From the NCBI GenBank assembly GCA_040752025.1, contig JBFMFR010000013.1, positions 51,623 through 115,622 on the forward strand: a stretch of 64,000 bases of DNA, in the 5' to 3' direction. Below the pieces are notes generated by a model. It was not told where the DNA came from. It did not search any database and saw only the letters and a list, made by a program, of their open reading frames with translations. Shown in pieces: positions 42,055 through 52,902 of the stretch; position 1 is the first letter of the stretch, and the number at the start of each line of letters is the position of its first letter. The position numbers were made by a program, and so were the translations under genes. This DNA comes from JBFMFR01 sp040752025 (GTDB lineage: Bacteria > Chloroflexota > Anaerolineae > Anaerolineales > UBA4823).

Positions 42055-45000
42055 ATGTCCAGCTTGGTCAATATCCTGATTCTGGCAATTGAGGCCATCT
42101 GCCTCGCCGGAGCTATCCTGGCGCTGCACCGCCTCAGCCCTGTCATCAGCCTGCTTCCGGTGGTCTTCCTGATGGGTGGGTTGTCCTCGGCCCTGCAATT
42201 GAGTGCGCCAGGCATGTTTACTATCACACTGCCAGGGCAGACAATCACCCTGGCCCAGGGCTCCTTCATGTTACTGCCCGTAATCCTGATGGGACTATTG
42301 GTGATCTATGTTATCAACGGTTCCCAAAAAGCCCGCCATACTTTTTATGGCCTGCTCATCATTTCTCTCATTACTGCCATCTTCCAAACTCTACCAGCGA
42401 TCTACCCATCCACCACAAAAGGTGTAGTACTTCTGGGAAATCCGGCGGGGCCTTTGCCTCGGATCCCGATCGCATCTTCGCTGACCTTAATCCTAGATAT
42501 GATGCTCCTGGTACTGGTCTACCAGACGGCCAGCAACCTGCGTAACCGTTTCCCCAGCCGGCTGGCAGGTGGCCTGGCGCTGATGGTCACACTTTGGGGC
42601 GATGCCCTGCTCTTTCCAACCCTGGCCTACCTGGGCAGGTCTGGCTGGGCCAGCCAGATTCCCATAAACCTGTTGGGAAAGAGCCTGGTCGGTCTGTTGC
42701 TCTGGCCATTGGTTTCTTTATACCTCTGGCGCGCTCCCGAGACATTCTTGGAGAGCGCGGCCACAAAGCAACGCCCGGTCTTTGATATGTTTATGACGCC
42801 CTTGCAACTGGAAGCTAGCGCCCGCTATCAGTACAGCCTGCTGCGCACAATCAGCCAAATCGATCAGTTGATCCTGCGCAGCGAGCATGCACAAGGACTC
42901 ATCGAAGGAGCCTGCGAACTGCTCGCTCAAGGTCGCGAATACGAACTTACCTGGATCAGTTTGTTGGAGGGAAACTCCTCAACGCCACATTTTGCTACCA
43001 GAGCAGGGAAGCAAGCAAGTGATCTGGATACAGCTACATCGTCTCCTATTACGCCTCTGGCGGCCGAAATGATCGAAAAAGTTTCCACACTGCTCCAACC
43101 GGTGTTGTGGAAGACAGATTCACGCCAGACTCGTTTTGAACTGCACAATCGGAAAGGGGTACAGGCCACCAGTCTTCGCTCAGCCGCCGCTTTTCCCATG
43201 CGGCACCAGGAGCGCATCCTGGGCATTCTGGGCGTGCATTCCAGCCGTTTGCGAGTTTTTGATAACCCCCAGGAGGTAGAATTGCTTCAGGAACTGGCCG
43301 ACAACCTGGCATATGCCCTGGTCAGCCTGGAAGCCCGCCAGCAGCAATCCTTCCTAGGCATCGCAGCTAAAACCATGCGGGATGGCCTGATCATCACAGA
43401 TCTGGGTGGCAAAATTATTTACGCCAATCCCGCTGTTGCTGAAATGCTCGACAACCAGCTAAAAGATTTACAAGGGCATAGCATCTTTTCGTTCATGTCC
43501 CCAGATCAAGTTGAACTCGTACAGCGCTCATTGTTGCCTGCCCTACGCCAGGAGGGCTCCTTCACAACCGAAGTCGAACTACCCGCACCGCATGGCAACC
43601 GCGTTTACTCACTGAAAGTTGCCCTGGTGCGCAGCGCCAGAAACCAGGCTCAAAACAGCGTCATCAGCGTGCGTGATATCACCAGCCACCGTATCTACGA
43701 ACATCGCTTGCTGACCCTCAATCAAATCACCACCGAACTGGTCCAAATCCACAACCCACAAGAACTTTATCAAACCATCCTGAACGCCAGCGAGGAACTC
43801 TTCCAGGCCGACTCCAGTGCCATTTTCTTGTTTGATGAAGACGCCCGTATCGAGGCGATTCATCCACACCGTTTACCGGAGCCATTTCTCAAACAAATCG
43901 AGATTTATCCGCTGGTCTTCTCCGATGATGTACAGGGCAGTTCCAGCCAGGTTTATTTTGTGCCCGACACGTCCAAAGACCCTCTCCCTAAGGGGCACAT
44001 GCGCCTGATGGCGGAAAATGGTCTGATGTCTTTTCTGAACCTGCCCATTTTCTATCAGTCCAGGCCGTTAGGCGTTCTGGCGCTCTACTATCACCAGCCG
44101 CGCCAGTTCCAGAACAGTGAAATACAACTTGGTCTGACGGTTGCCAACAGTCTGGCAATTGCCCTGCAAAATGCCCGCTTGTACCAGGCTGAACATAATC
44201 AAAGCCAACTGGCCGAAGCGCTCTTCCAGGCTACCAATGCCCTCAACAGCAGCCTGGATTTGGATACCGTTCTGGATCAAATCCTGGAGCAAACCAGCCG
44301 CGTTGTACCTTGCCGTTCGGTCAACCTGATGTTGATCGAAGACGATCGAGCGCGCGTCGTTCGCCAGTTGCACCGTTCGCCAACCGGCAAAGTGCAAAGC
44401 ATGGCTGGCGGTCCAGACCTGCCCCTCAATACCGCCACCTTGCAGCATATCCTGCAAACCAGGCAGCCGCTACTGATCCCAGATACTGTAGGCAATCCCA
44501 TTTGGCTCTCCCTTCAAACAACCACCTGGATCCGCTCCTATGCGGCTGCCCCGCTGCAGATCCGGCAGAAAGTTATCGGTTTTCTCAATGTCAACAGTGA
44601 TCGGCCGAACTTCTTCGATCAAGAAACCACCCATCGCCTGCAAGCCTTCGCCTCCAGCGCAGCCGCGGCCATCCATAACGCCCGCCTATACCAAGATTTA
44701 CGCTCACACACCCAGGAATTGGAAAATCGTGTGCGTGAGCGCACCGCCGAATTGAGCGCGGCCAAAGAACATATCGAGGCTATCCTGGCTTCTGTGCCTG
44801 ATGCTGTTTTCGTCCTGGATGAAAACGGGCAGCTCCTCGAAGCCAACCAGGCCGGTGAGGCATTACGCCTCCAGGCTCAATTGAACAACATCAACCTATT
44901 CGAACCCAACTTCTTATCCCAATTGGCCTCGGGCAAGCCTTTGGACGAGAATACACTCCGTGAACTGCAGAAGCGTACATACCAGGCCCACGCCTCCCCC

Positions 45001-45762
45001 CTGCCTTTACCAGATGGGCAATCTGGTCTGGTGATTGTTTTCCGCGATGTCACTCGCTTCCGCGAACTGGATCAGATGAAAACGCGCTTCGTTTCAGATG
45101 TTTCCCACGAACTGCGCACGCCTCTCACCAACTTGAGCCTGTATCTGGATTTGTTGGCGGAAGAGGCGGATATCGAACGGCAAAAGCGCTACCAGGCTAC
45201 GCTGCGCCGCGAAACCGAACGTCTCACGCAACTCATCGAAGACCTGCTGACCATCTCCCGCCTCGAGTCGAAGCGCATGGCGATTTACATCAAACCCGTG
45301 GACATCGATTTGCTCACCAGCCAACTGGTGCAGGATCGTACCCCCATGGCCCAACAACGACGCCTGAACCTTACCTATGGGCACAATGCCGATATCCCAC
45401 AAGGATTGGCTGACCCCCGCTTGCTGACGCAGGTGCTCTCCAATCTGCTCACCAACGCCCTCAACTACACCCCTGCGGATGGCCAAATCCATGTAAGTTG
45501 CGAATGCCAGCGTTCCAATGCCAATACCTGGATCACCATTTCGATCAAGGACAACGGCGTCGGCATCTCATCAGATGAAATTCACCTGATCTTCCAGCGT
45601 TTCTACCGCGGCTCAGCCAGCCGCCAGACCGGAGCGGCCGGCACCGGCCTGGGCCTGGCTATCTCCAATGAAATCCTGGAGCAAATGAATGGACATATCA
45701 CCGTACAAAGCCAACCTGGCAAGGGTAGCACCTTCGTTGTCTGGCTTCCAGCCGTGCTATAA
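42055..45762 (+). CDS. large multi-GAF/PAS membrane sensor histidine kinase
   Basis: A 1235-residue kinase. About seven membrane helices (1-225) are followed by GAF (about 270-425), PAS (435-545, GLIITDLGGKIIYANPA), GAF (560-715), GAF (725-880), a coiled coil, PAS (900-1010), a HisKA domain with H1018 in FVSDVSHELRTPLTN, and HATPase_c (NALNY, DNGVGIS, GTGLGLAI). It has no receiver domain and no adjacent response regulator, so it is an orphan; the dead receiver at 41814-42029 is not a partner. ATG 42055 has only a weak GGGG upstream. The signal is unknown; GAF/PAS stacks often bind small ligands or haem. Confidence 0.93.
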   Translation: MSSLVNILILAIEAICLAGAILALHRLSPVISLLPVVFLMGGLSSALQLSAPGMFTITLPGQTITLAQGSFMLLPVILMGLLVIYVINGSQKARHTFYGLLIISLITAIFQTLPAIYPSTTKGVVLLGNPAGPLPRIPIASSLTLILDMMLLVLVYQTASNLRNRFPSRLAGGLALMVTLWGDALLFPTLAYLGRSGWASQIPINLLGKSLVGLLLWPLVSLYLWRAPETFLESAATKQRPVFDMFMTPLQLEASARYQYSLLRTISQIDQLILRSEHAQGLIEGACELLAQGREYELTWISLLEGNSSTPHFATRAGKQASDLDTATSSPITPLAAEMIEKVSTLLQPVLWKTDSRQTRFELHNRKGVQATSLRSAAAFPMRHQERILGILGVHSSRLRVFDNPQEVELLQELADNLAYALVSLEARQQQSFLGIAAKTMRDGLIITDLGGKIIYANPAVAEMLDNQLKDLQGHSIFSFMSPDQVELVQRSLLPALRQEGSFTTEVELPAPHGNRVYSLKVALVRSARNQAQNSVISVRDITSHRIYEHRLLTLNQITTELVQIHNPQELYQTILNASEELFQADSSAIFLFDEDARIEAIHPHRLPEPFLKQIEIYPLVFSDDVQGSSSQVYFVPDTSKDPLPKGHMRLMAENGLMSFLNLPIFYQSRPLGVLALYYHQPRQFQNSEIQLGLTVANSLAIALQNARLYQAEHNQSQLAEALFQATNALNSSLDLDTVLDQILEQTSRVVPCRSVNLMLIEDDRARVVRQLHRSPTGKVQSMAGGPDLPLNTATLQHILQTRQPLLIPDTVGNPIWLSLQTTTWIRSYAAAPLQIRQKVIGFLNVNSDRPNFFDQETTHRLQAFASSAAAAIHNARLYQDLRSHTQELENRVRERTAELSAAKEHIEAILASVPDAVFVLDENGQLLEANQAGEALRLQAQLNNINLFEPNFLSQLASGKPLDENTLRELQKRTYQAHASPLPLPDGQSGLVIVFRDVTRFRELDQMKTRFVSDVSHELRTPLTNLSLYLDLLAEEADIERQKRYQATLRRETERLTQLIEDLLTISRLESKRMAIYIKPVDIDLLTSQLVQDRTPMAQQRRLNLTYGHNADIPQGLADPRLLTQVLSNLLTNALNYTPADGQIHVSCECQRSNANTWITISIKDNGVGISSDEIHLIFQRFYRGSASRQTGAAGTGLGLAISNEILEQMNGHITVQSQPGKGSTFVVWLPAVL

Positions 45763-45763
45763 T
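45737..45763 (+). promoter_or_regulatory. candidate promoter of the acyl-CoA mutase gene
   Basis: Extended -10 TGCTATAAT (TATAAT 45758-45763) with TTGTCT at 45737-45742, spacing 15. It overlaps the last codons of the kinase gene. Confidence 0.5.
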
Positions 45764-45815
45764 TTTCTTGTTCTGCTTGCATGACTTATTCCGAAACCCA
45801 CAGTGAGGAGGAAGC

Positions 45816-47495
<1,680 letters not shown>

Positions 47496-47521
47496 TCCGA
47501 GAGATCGTATATGAGGATGCC

Positions 47522-48235
47522 ATGAACCTGCAAGAGCGCGTGGTCGCCATCACCGGAGCCACCGGAGGTCTGGGCAGTTACGTTACGCTCCGTTTAGCTA
47601 AACTAGGGGCGAAACTGGGCCTGTTCAGCAGCAGCCAGGAAAATCTAGACCATCTGATTGAGAGCTTGAGCCTACCTGGTGACCGCTATCTGACGCTTGC
47701 CGGTGATTTACGCACTTCCAGCGCAGCCCAGACGGCCGCAGAAGCCACTCTGGAAAAATTCTCGCGCGCTGATATCCTGCTGCACTTCGTTGGCGGTTGG
47801 ACTGGCGGGTCTCCATTGCTAGAGACCAGCTCCGATCATCTCAACTACATGCTCGAGCAGCATGTCTGGAGCACTTTCTATATCATCCAGGCTTTTTTAC
47901 CGCTCATGGTCTCACAGCGGTGGGGGCGCGTCATTGCAATTTCATCTCCACTGGCAGGGTTACCCGGTGCCAATAATGCCCTCTATGCCGCCGCCAAAGC
48001 AGCTCAGGAAACACTCATCCTCAGCCTGGCATCGGAAATTGCCAACAGCGGCGTGACTGCCAATATCATCCGAGTCCGGGCCATCGACGTCAAAAACCTG
48101 AAAGAAGAAAAACCCACCCCGGCCCAGGCATCCTGGGCCACGCCCGAAGAAATCACTGCCGCCATCCTATACCTGTGCTCAGAAACAGCCAGCCTGATCA
48201 ATGGGGCGCGCATACCGCTGCATGGCGCACCCTAG
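47522..48235 (+). CDS. short-chain dehydrogenase/reductase
   Basis: A 237-residue SDR protein: cofactor motif GATGGLG at residues 12-18, DLR near 62-64, HFVGG in place of the usual NNAG, and catalytic Ser and YAAAK (SSPLAGLPGANNALYAAAK). It begins 26 bases after the acyl-CoA mutase gene, with AGGATGCC upstream, so the two are probably one operon. The replacement of NNAG and the absence of a clear substrate lid leave the substrate open; the operon context hints at CoA-thioester or organic-acid metabolism, which is inference. Confidence 0.9.
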   Translation: MNLQERVVAITGATGGLGSYVTLRLAKLGAKLGLFSSSQENLDHLIESLSLPGDRYLTLAGDLRTSSAAQTAAEATLEKFSRADILLHFVGGWTGGSPLLETSSDHLNYMLEQHVWSTFYIIQAFLPLMVSQRWGRVIAISSPLAGLPGANNALYAAAKAAQETLILSLASEIANSGVTANIIRVRAIDVKNLKEEKPTPAQASWATPEEITAAILYLCSETASLINGARIPLHGAP

Positions 48236-48271
48236 ACTCACAGAAAACGCAAAGCGCCATCAAGCGCTGAA

Positions 48272-51200
48272 CTACGGAACGCCGCCCATCAATACCAGCG
48301 GCAGGTAGAAAAACCCTTGCCCTGAACACTGCACGCCGATCGTAAAATCGCTGATGGCGTTCTTGTAGCCATCTACAACGATGTAGAATAATTGTCCAGC
48401 CTGGATATTGAGCGTTACGCTCTCATTCGCAGCCGTGTCGCTCTTAGTCAGGCAGTTTTGATTACTGCAAGCCCCGCTAGCGCCATCCAGGATGAACAAA
48501 TCCAGGTCCGCCGACATATTGGTCAAAGTGATCGTAGCCTGCCCCGTCAGGCTGGGAGAAAAACGATAAGTCACTTCGGGGCCGCTTTCAGTCCACGTTG
48601 AGCATGGATAGCTGGTGATCTGGTTATTGGACCCGGGCTGATCGTTCCGGCCGTTGTACGTGCTCCCGCAGAAAATCGGCATATTGGGGATACATACCCC
48701 GCTTTGGCAAGCGCTGGTGGTGGCGTTCGCATTATTCGTATATTCCGAATTTTCACCCACCGAGTATGCCCGCACGCGGTAAAAATATTGGCTTGTGCAG
48801 GGCAGGTTAGTATCCGAATAAGCCGTGGCATTGGCCGCCACCGTTGTGATTTGAACCCAATTGCTGGCGCCGTCCAGTGAGCGTTCAATCTTGAAGCCAT
48901 CTTCCTCTGTAGATTGATCTATCCAGCGCAGATCGATCTGCGAAGGGGATACTGCCACCGCGCTCAAATCGCTGGGCGCGGTGGGTGTGCAGCCTGTGAC
49001 ACGGCTCCAGCCCAGGTTTAACGCTGCCGCGCCGCCCTCGTCGAAATATTCAACCTTCAGTTCGTGTGGGCCTCCAGTTAATTGGATATCTACACTATAT
49101 GCTCCTACCTGGGGGTACCAGGCATCGATCTGCAACTGTCCATCTACCCAGAAACGCACCCCATCATCATTAGTCAACTGGAAACGGTACGCACCACACG
49201 CAAAATCCACTGTCCGCTCAAAGCGAGCGCTGAAGCGGTTCTCGGGCAAATCGTAGCCTGGGCTACCATAGCCCCAATTATGATTCAGATCACCACTGCC
49301 CTCGTTAACTGCTATCACTGCATCCCACCAGACTTCACGGTTGCCCCAATACTGGGCATACCATTGGCTGGGGTCACGCGTTTCCCTGGGCATATTGAAT
49401 CCCGGCCCCCACCACCAAGCAGATAAGCGCGCCGGTCCAGAAGTGTCGGCAAACTCGACGACCACCTCGTGCCAGCCGGCTGCTAACGTGCCTGACTTAT
49501 AATGCTGCCCGGCGCCTTGCCAGTTATCGATCACCAGGCTGCCATCGATCTTGACGCGCCCCCAGTTGTCGCTGCCCAGCGCAAATGTATAGGCGCCGCC
49601 CTGAACATATACCTGCCGTGTGAAACGAGCGCTCCAGTTATCTACATTGCAGTTTGCCATGGGCGCCTCATCGCCCCAATCCTTGAACACATACACCGCC
49701 TGCAGCGTGGTACTACTGCACAGATTGCTGAGGTTGGTATCATTGAAGTAAGACACTGACCAGTTTGCCGGTGGAGGCGACTTAAACTGCACTTTGACTG
49801 ATGAGACTGTGTTACTCCCGATCAGATTATCCCCCAGGTTCGAGTCGCTCCCGGTGAAAGTGTCCAGGGTCCCACCAAAATTTATCTGTGAGAACAGGAT
49901 TGCCTGGACATCGCTGCCCACTTTGATCGACTCAGCATTATTGTCTCCCAACGCCCCGAGCGAATTGGCATCCGGGTAATCGCCCACATCCAACGTAACA
50001 CACGCGCCTCCGTAGCCTGCATCCGCGAAGAGAGCGATCTGATCTGGGCCAGGCTGGCAGGCCCCCACGGAACAGGTAGGTGTGCCATCGAACAGGCGCA
50101 AACCGTTGAGCGCACAACTATCATACGCCGACATGCTCTTCAACTGACCATCCCAGGGATCGTTAATCATGTAATCCGCGGAGTCACTGCCGCTCCCCCG
50201 AATTGCCACTACAAAGTGATCGTAACTCGCACAGCTAAACTTGATAATCGGGGGTCGCCCTGCAGCCAGTTCAGATTCCACCGTTTGCCAGCTAAAAGCC
50301 GGGTTGTTCACCCACAGCACCTTACCTTCGCTGCAACTGGAGGCTGCTTTGCTCCAAACGATTGGGCAGGCTGAATTGCCCAGGCAGGTATTGAGAATTT
50401 TCGAGTCGGTAGCCACACCGTAGTAGCGGAAGACCATCGCTGTGGAGGTCAAAGCACACCCGGATCTGCCGATCGTCTCGCCGCAGGTTTTCATCACGAT
50501 ACTTTTCCAGGCCGGATCGTTCTGGCTGAGCTGATCCACAGGGCAAGGCAATTCCGCCAGGACAGTCACCTGCTGGCTTTCCAACATGGTCATCGGCGCG
50601 CTTGTGGCGCTGATTGTTTTTGAAACCAGGTTCACCGAGTAGCGTCGTTTAGCCCCTACCCAGCCTGTATAATCGGTATAAGTAATTTCATTCAAGCTGG
50701 CCCACTGCACCACCGCCAGCGAAGGTTGAAACAGCTCCGGGCGGAAAGAGAAATCAGCTACCATCAACGATTGTTCCCTGGATGGTACCTGGATGGTCCA
50801 CAATTCGATTGTCTCGCTGCCAGAGACGCGCGCATTGACCTTGACGAAAGCGATCTGAGCGCTATCAGGAGACCATACCAGCGGAGCGACCCAAAAATCA
50901 TTAGCTAAATCTGCCAGCAGCAGGCTCTGCCCCATTTGCAGATTGACCAGCCACAAGCGAGCGTTTTCCAGGCCTACATTATCTGCGGTCACATAAGCCA
51001 GGTACTTCATATCAGGAGACAGCGCCATAAATTTCTCGAACATCGGCAGCCACAGCGCCTGGTTATCTTCCTCCGCTACCTTCTGGCTTCGGCCATCCGG
51101 CCAGACCAGGTAGATCGCACTTTTATCCCCCTCCCAGCGCGCCTCAATCGCCGGCCTGCTGCTGCCAGCCGGATAGGCGGTCAGCCGCTCATCAGGTAAT

Positions 51201-51328
51201 GCAGCAGCTGCAGCCCAATCACTAACGGCCATAAAGATTGCCCCTACTCCCAATAAGATCACCAACCCGGCCAAAGCCACCTTCCGGTTCGCCAGGATCG
51301 CCTTTACCATTCCCATCAATCTGATCAT
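48272..51328 (-). CDS. large secreted multidomain protein: C39-like peptidase, crystallin, two PA14, FnIII, PPC
   Basis: A 1018-residue protein. After a signal-anchor (about 15-45) come beta-propeller (PD40-like) blades (LAYVTADNVG, WSPDSAQIAF), then a C39-like cysteine peptidase domain with candidate triad Cys291 (GRSGCALTSTAM), His371 (YDHFVVAIRG) and Asp390 (INDPWDG). A beta/gamma-crystallin-like segment follows (FADAGYGGACVTLDVGDY), two PA14-type sugar-binding domains, a fibronectin III domain (DLRWIDQSTEEDGFKIERS) and a PPC domain. It ends FFYLPLVLMGGVP, like the hydrophobic YLPLV tails of many Chloroflexota secreted proteins. The start is ATG 51326-51328 behind GGAG; an upstream in-frame extension lacks a site. 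Role: probably extracellular proteolysis or carbohydrate binding. Confidence 0.88.
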   Translation of the reverse strand: MIRLMGMVKAILANRKVALAGLVILLGVGAIFMAVSDWAAAAALPDERLTAYPAGSSRPAIEARWEGDKSAIYLVWPDGRSQKVAEEDNQALWLPMFEKFMALSPDMKYLAYVTADNVGLENARLWLVNLQMGQSLLLADLANDFWVAPLVWSPDSAQIAFVKVNARVSGSETIELWTIQVPSREQSLMVADFSFRPELFQPSLAVVQWASLNEITYTDYTGWVGAKRRYSVNLVSKTISATSAPMTMLESQQVTVLAELPCPVDQLSQNDPAWKSIVMKTCGETIGRSGCALTSTAMVFRYYGVATDSKILNTCLGNSACPIVWSKAASSCSEGKVLWVNNPAFSWQTVESELAAGRPPIIKFSCASYDHFVVAIRGSGSDSADYMINDPWDGQLKSMSAYDSCALNGLRLFDGTPTCSVGACQPGPDQIALFADAGYGGACVTLDVGDYPDANSLGALGDNNAESIKVGSDVQAILFSQINFGGTLDTFTGSDSNLGDNLIGSNTVSSVKVQFKSPPPANWSVSYFNDTNLSNLCSSTTLQAVYVFKDWGDEAPMANCNVDNWSARFTRQVYVQGGAYTFALGSDNWGRVKIDGSLVIDNWQGAGQHYKSGTLAAGWHEVVVEFADTSGPARLSAWWWGPGFNMPRETRDPSQWYAQYWGNREVWWDAVIAVNEGSGDLNHNWGYGSPGYDLPENRFSARFERTVDFACGAYRFQLTNDDGVRFWVDGQLQIDAWYPQVGAYSVDIQLTGGPHELKVEYFDEGGAAALNLGWSRVTGCTPTAPSDLSAVAVSPSQIDLRWIDQSTEEDGFKIERSLDGASNWVQITTVAANATAYSDTNLPCTSQYFYRVRAYSVGENSEYTNNANATTSACQSGVCIPNMPIFCGSTYNGRNDQPGSNNQITSYPCSTWTESGPEVTYRFSPSLTGQATITLTNMSADLDLFILDGASGACSNQNCLTKSDTAANESVTLNIQAGQLFYIVVDGYKNAISDFTIGVQCSGQGFFYLPLVLMGGVP

Positions 51329-51413
51329 CTCCAGCTCCTGATTACGCACTGAGAATCCTTCTACTGGGTATCCGTGCAATATCGGGGCCAACCAACCCAA
51401 TTTCCAGGGTAAG

Positions 51414-51440
51414 TCTATACAATTTTCACCTAAAGGTCAA
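51414..51440 (-). promoter_or_regulatory. candidate promoter of the large secreted protein gene
   Basis: Minus strand TTGACC (51440-51435), 15 bases, TATAGA (51419-51414), about 85 bases before the ATG. The spacing is short, so the call is tentative. Confidence 0.35.
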
Positions 51441-51550
51441 GCCTTAAGAAAGGCAGATGGAGGATATACGGAAAATACACCCCCTATAAAAAATCACCAA
51501 CCCGAAGAGTGCAACCGGCCAAACAAGCACTGCCGGGCTCATTCAAGCAA

Positions 51551-52129
51551 TCAAGCCTTTTCTTTCAGCTTTTGCGCCTCCCGGTACCCGATACCAATGG
51601 CAGAGCCAATCCGGTAATACCGGTTGTCCAGGGCATACAGGATCGGATCCAATCTGGTCAGGTCAGCGATCGAATGTCGACTATCTTGCTCGCTTACCAA
51701 AGTCTCGTTCACGTGCGCCTGCACCACCTCTCCGACAAAAATCTGGCGGTGCTGGATGCTGAACTCTTTCAATACCCGGCACTCCAGGTTCACCGGGCAT
51801 TCAGCAATCATCGGCGCGCTTTCCAGCTCACCGTAGAACACCTCGAAAAGGGCGCCCTTGTCCACATCCCGGCCCGAGGTCTGCCCACAATAATCGACCA
51901 GGGCCAGCATGGTTGTGGTCGGGAAATTGATGCTGAACGTGCCGTGCTCCAGGATGCCCTGGTTGGTGTAATGTGTTGCTCCCGAGGAAATGAACACGAT
52001 CGGCGGATTGATGCCCATCAACCCTACATCTCCAACGGTCTCGAAATTAGGCTTACCATTTACCTTTGCCCCTGCCAGGATAATTGGGACGGGGTAGATA
52101 TAAGGAATTGCACCCAGTTTTATTTTCAT
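51551..52129 (-). CDS. flavoredoxin / flavin reductase-like protein
   Basis: A 192-residue protein of the FMN-binding split-barrel flavin reductase family (PVPIILAGAKVNGKPNFETV at the start, then GINPPIVFISSG and TFSINFP). Such proteins carry FMN and pass electrons, as in flavoredoxin of sulfate reducers. The ATG overlaps the stop of the truncated racemase gene upstream (ATGA), with GGGAGGCAGAG as ribosome site inside that gene. It is the last gene of a minus-strand cluster starting at 54796. Confidence 0.88.
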   Translation of the reverse strand: MKIKLGAIPYIYPVPIILAGAKVNGKPNFETVGDVGLMGINPPIVFISSGATHYTNQGILEHGTFSINFPTTTMLALVDYCGQTSGRDVDKGALFEVFYGELESAPMIAECPVNLECRVLKEFSIQHRQIFVGEVVQAHVNETLVSEQDSRHSIADLTRLDPILYALDNRYYRIGSAIGIGYREAQKLKEKA

Positions 52130-52530
52130 TCTCTGCCTCCCTGCATCGTGAAACGCGTCCCGTACAACCCCACCCGCCTCAGCCCCAGGCCAGCGGCCTT
52201 CTGGCAGGCAGCCTCCACAATACTGATCAGTGGTATGGGCGAAAGGCGTCTGAGTTCGTCGAATACCAGGTGCGGTGTATTCGAAGCCAACGCTCCGAAA
52301 TCCGCGCCAGCCCTGGCCAGCTTTTGTATCTCCTCCAGTAAATATCCTGTCACTCCTGCCAGGTTGCCGGCACCGATCAAATCCAGCATCTTCTTCATAT
52401 CGATGCTGTTGATCAGAATCCGGGGATAACTTCCATCCCTTCTCTGCTGCCGGTATAGAGCAATTATCTGGCGGTAGTATTCAATCGTAGACTCTGGCCC
52501 AATCCCCCCAACGATTCCGACTGTTTTCAT
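52126..52530 (-). pseudogene. 3'-truncated aspartate/glutamate racemase family gene
   Basis: The first 134 codons match the start of amino-acid racemases (VGIVGGIGPESTIEYYR, ALASNTPHLVFDEL, GLYGTRFTMQGG), then the frame stops at the flavoredoxin start. Full-length family members have about 230 residues; the C-terminal half, with the second catalytic Cys region, is missing. The first catalytic position reads Ser (ASNTPH) rather than Cys, which occurs in one branch of the family. AGGAG lies nine bases before the ATG, so the piece may be translated and couple translation to the flavoredoxin gene. A deletion that fused it to the next gene is the likely cause. Confidence 0.75.
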
Positions 52531-52626
52531 GTTGAACAGCTCCTATGATGAAGCAGGTTAGGTTGAATGCCTATAAATATACCCTCTCCAGCAATCAAGG
52601 GATCATTTCCCACACAATCTGTTATT

Positions 52627-52878
52627 CTAGGCAGAAGCCGTCTCCCCAGTTTCCTTCAAAGGATTGGAATGCGGGTAACAACATAGCAGGGTATCCAGAT
52701 ATTCGATCCCGCAGAAATAAGGACAAATCGAAACATTCTTACGCGCACATTGGTGCGCGTTGGTGTTTTCAGCTTCGTTCCAGGGGCATTGATCTTGCTG
52801 CCATGCAATCGCGCCAGCAGGCGTGGCTAAATCGATATCCATATTCGCCCCTTTGAGCTTTCGGATTGGCGTATTCAT
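52627..52878 (-). CDS. small Cys-rich hypothetical protein
   Basis: An 83-residue soluble protein with six Cys (31, 44, 52, 56, 66, 67) in the pattern CPWNEAENTNAHQC, ICPYFCGIEYLD, LLCCYP, suggesting a metal or iron-sulfur site or a disulfide-bonded fold. GGAGG sits four bases from the ATG at 52878; ATG 52842 twelve codons later, after AAAGGGGCG, is an alternative. It lies between the phosphotransferase and racemase genes in one transcription direction. I do not know a function for this pattern. Confidence 0.65.
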   Translation of the reverse strand: MNTPIRKLKGANMDIDLATPAGAIAWQQDQCPWNEAENTNAHQCARKNVSICPYFCGIEYLDTLLCCYPHSNPLKETGETASA

Positions 52879-52902
52879 CTGACCTCCTTCACGAGAAACG
52901 CA

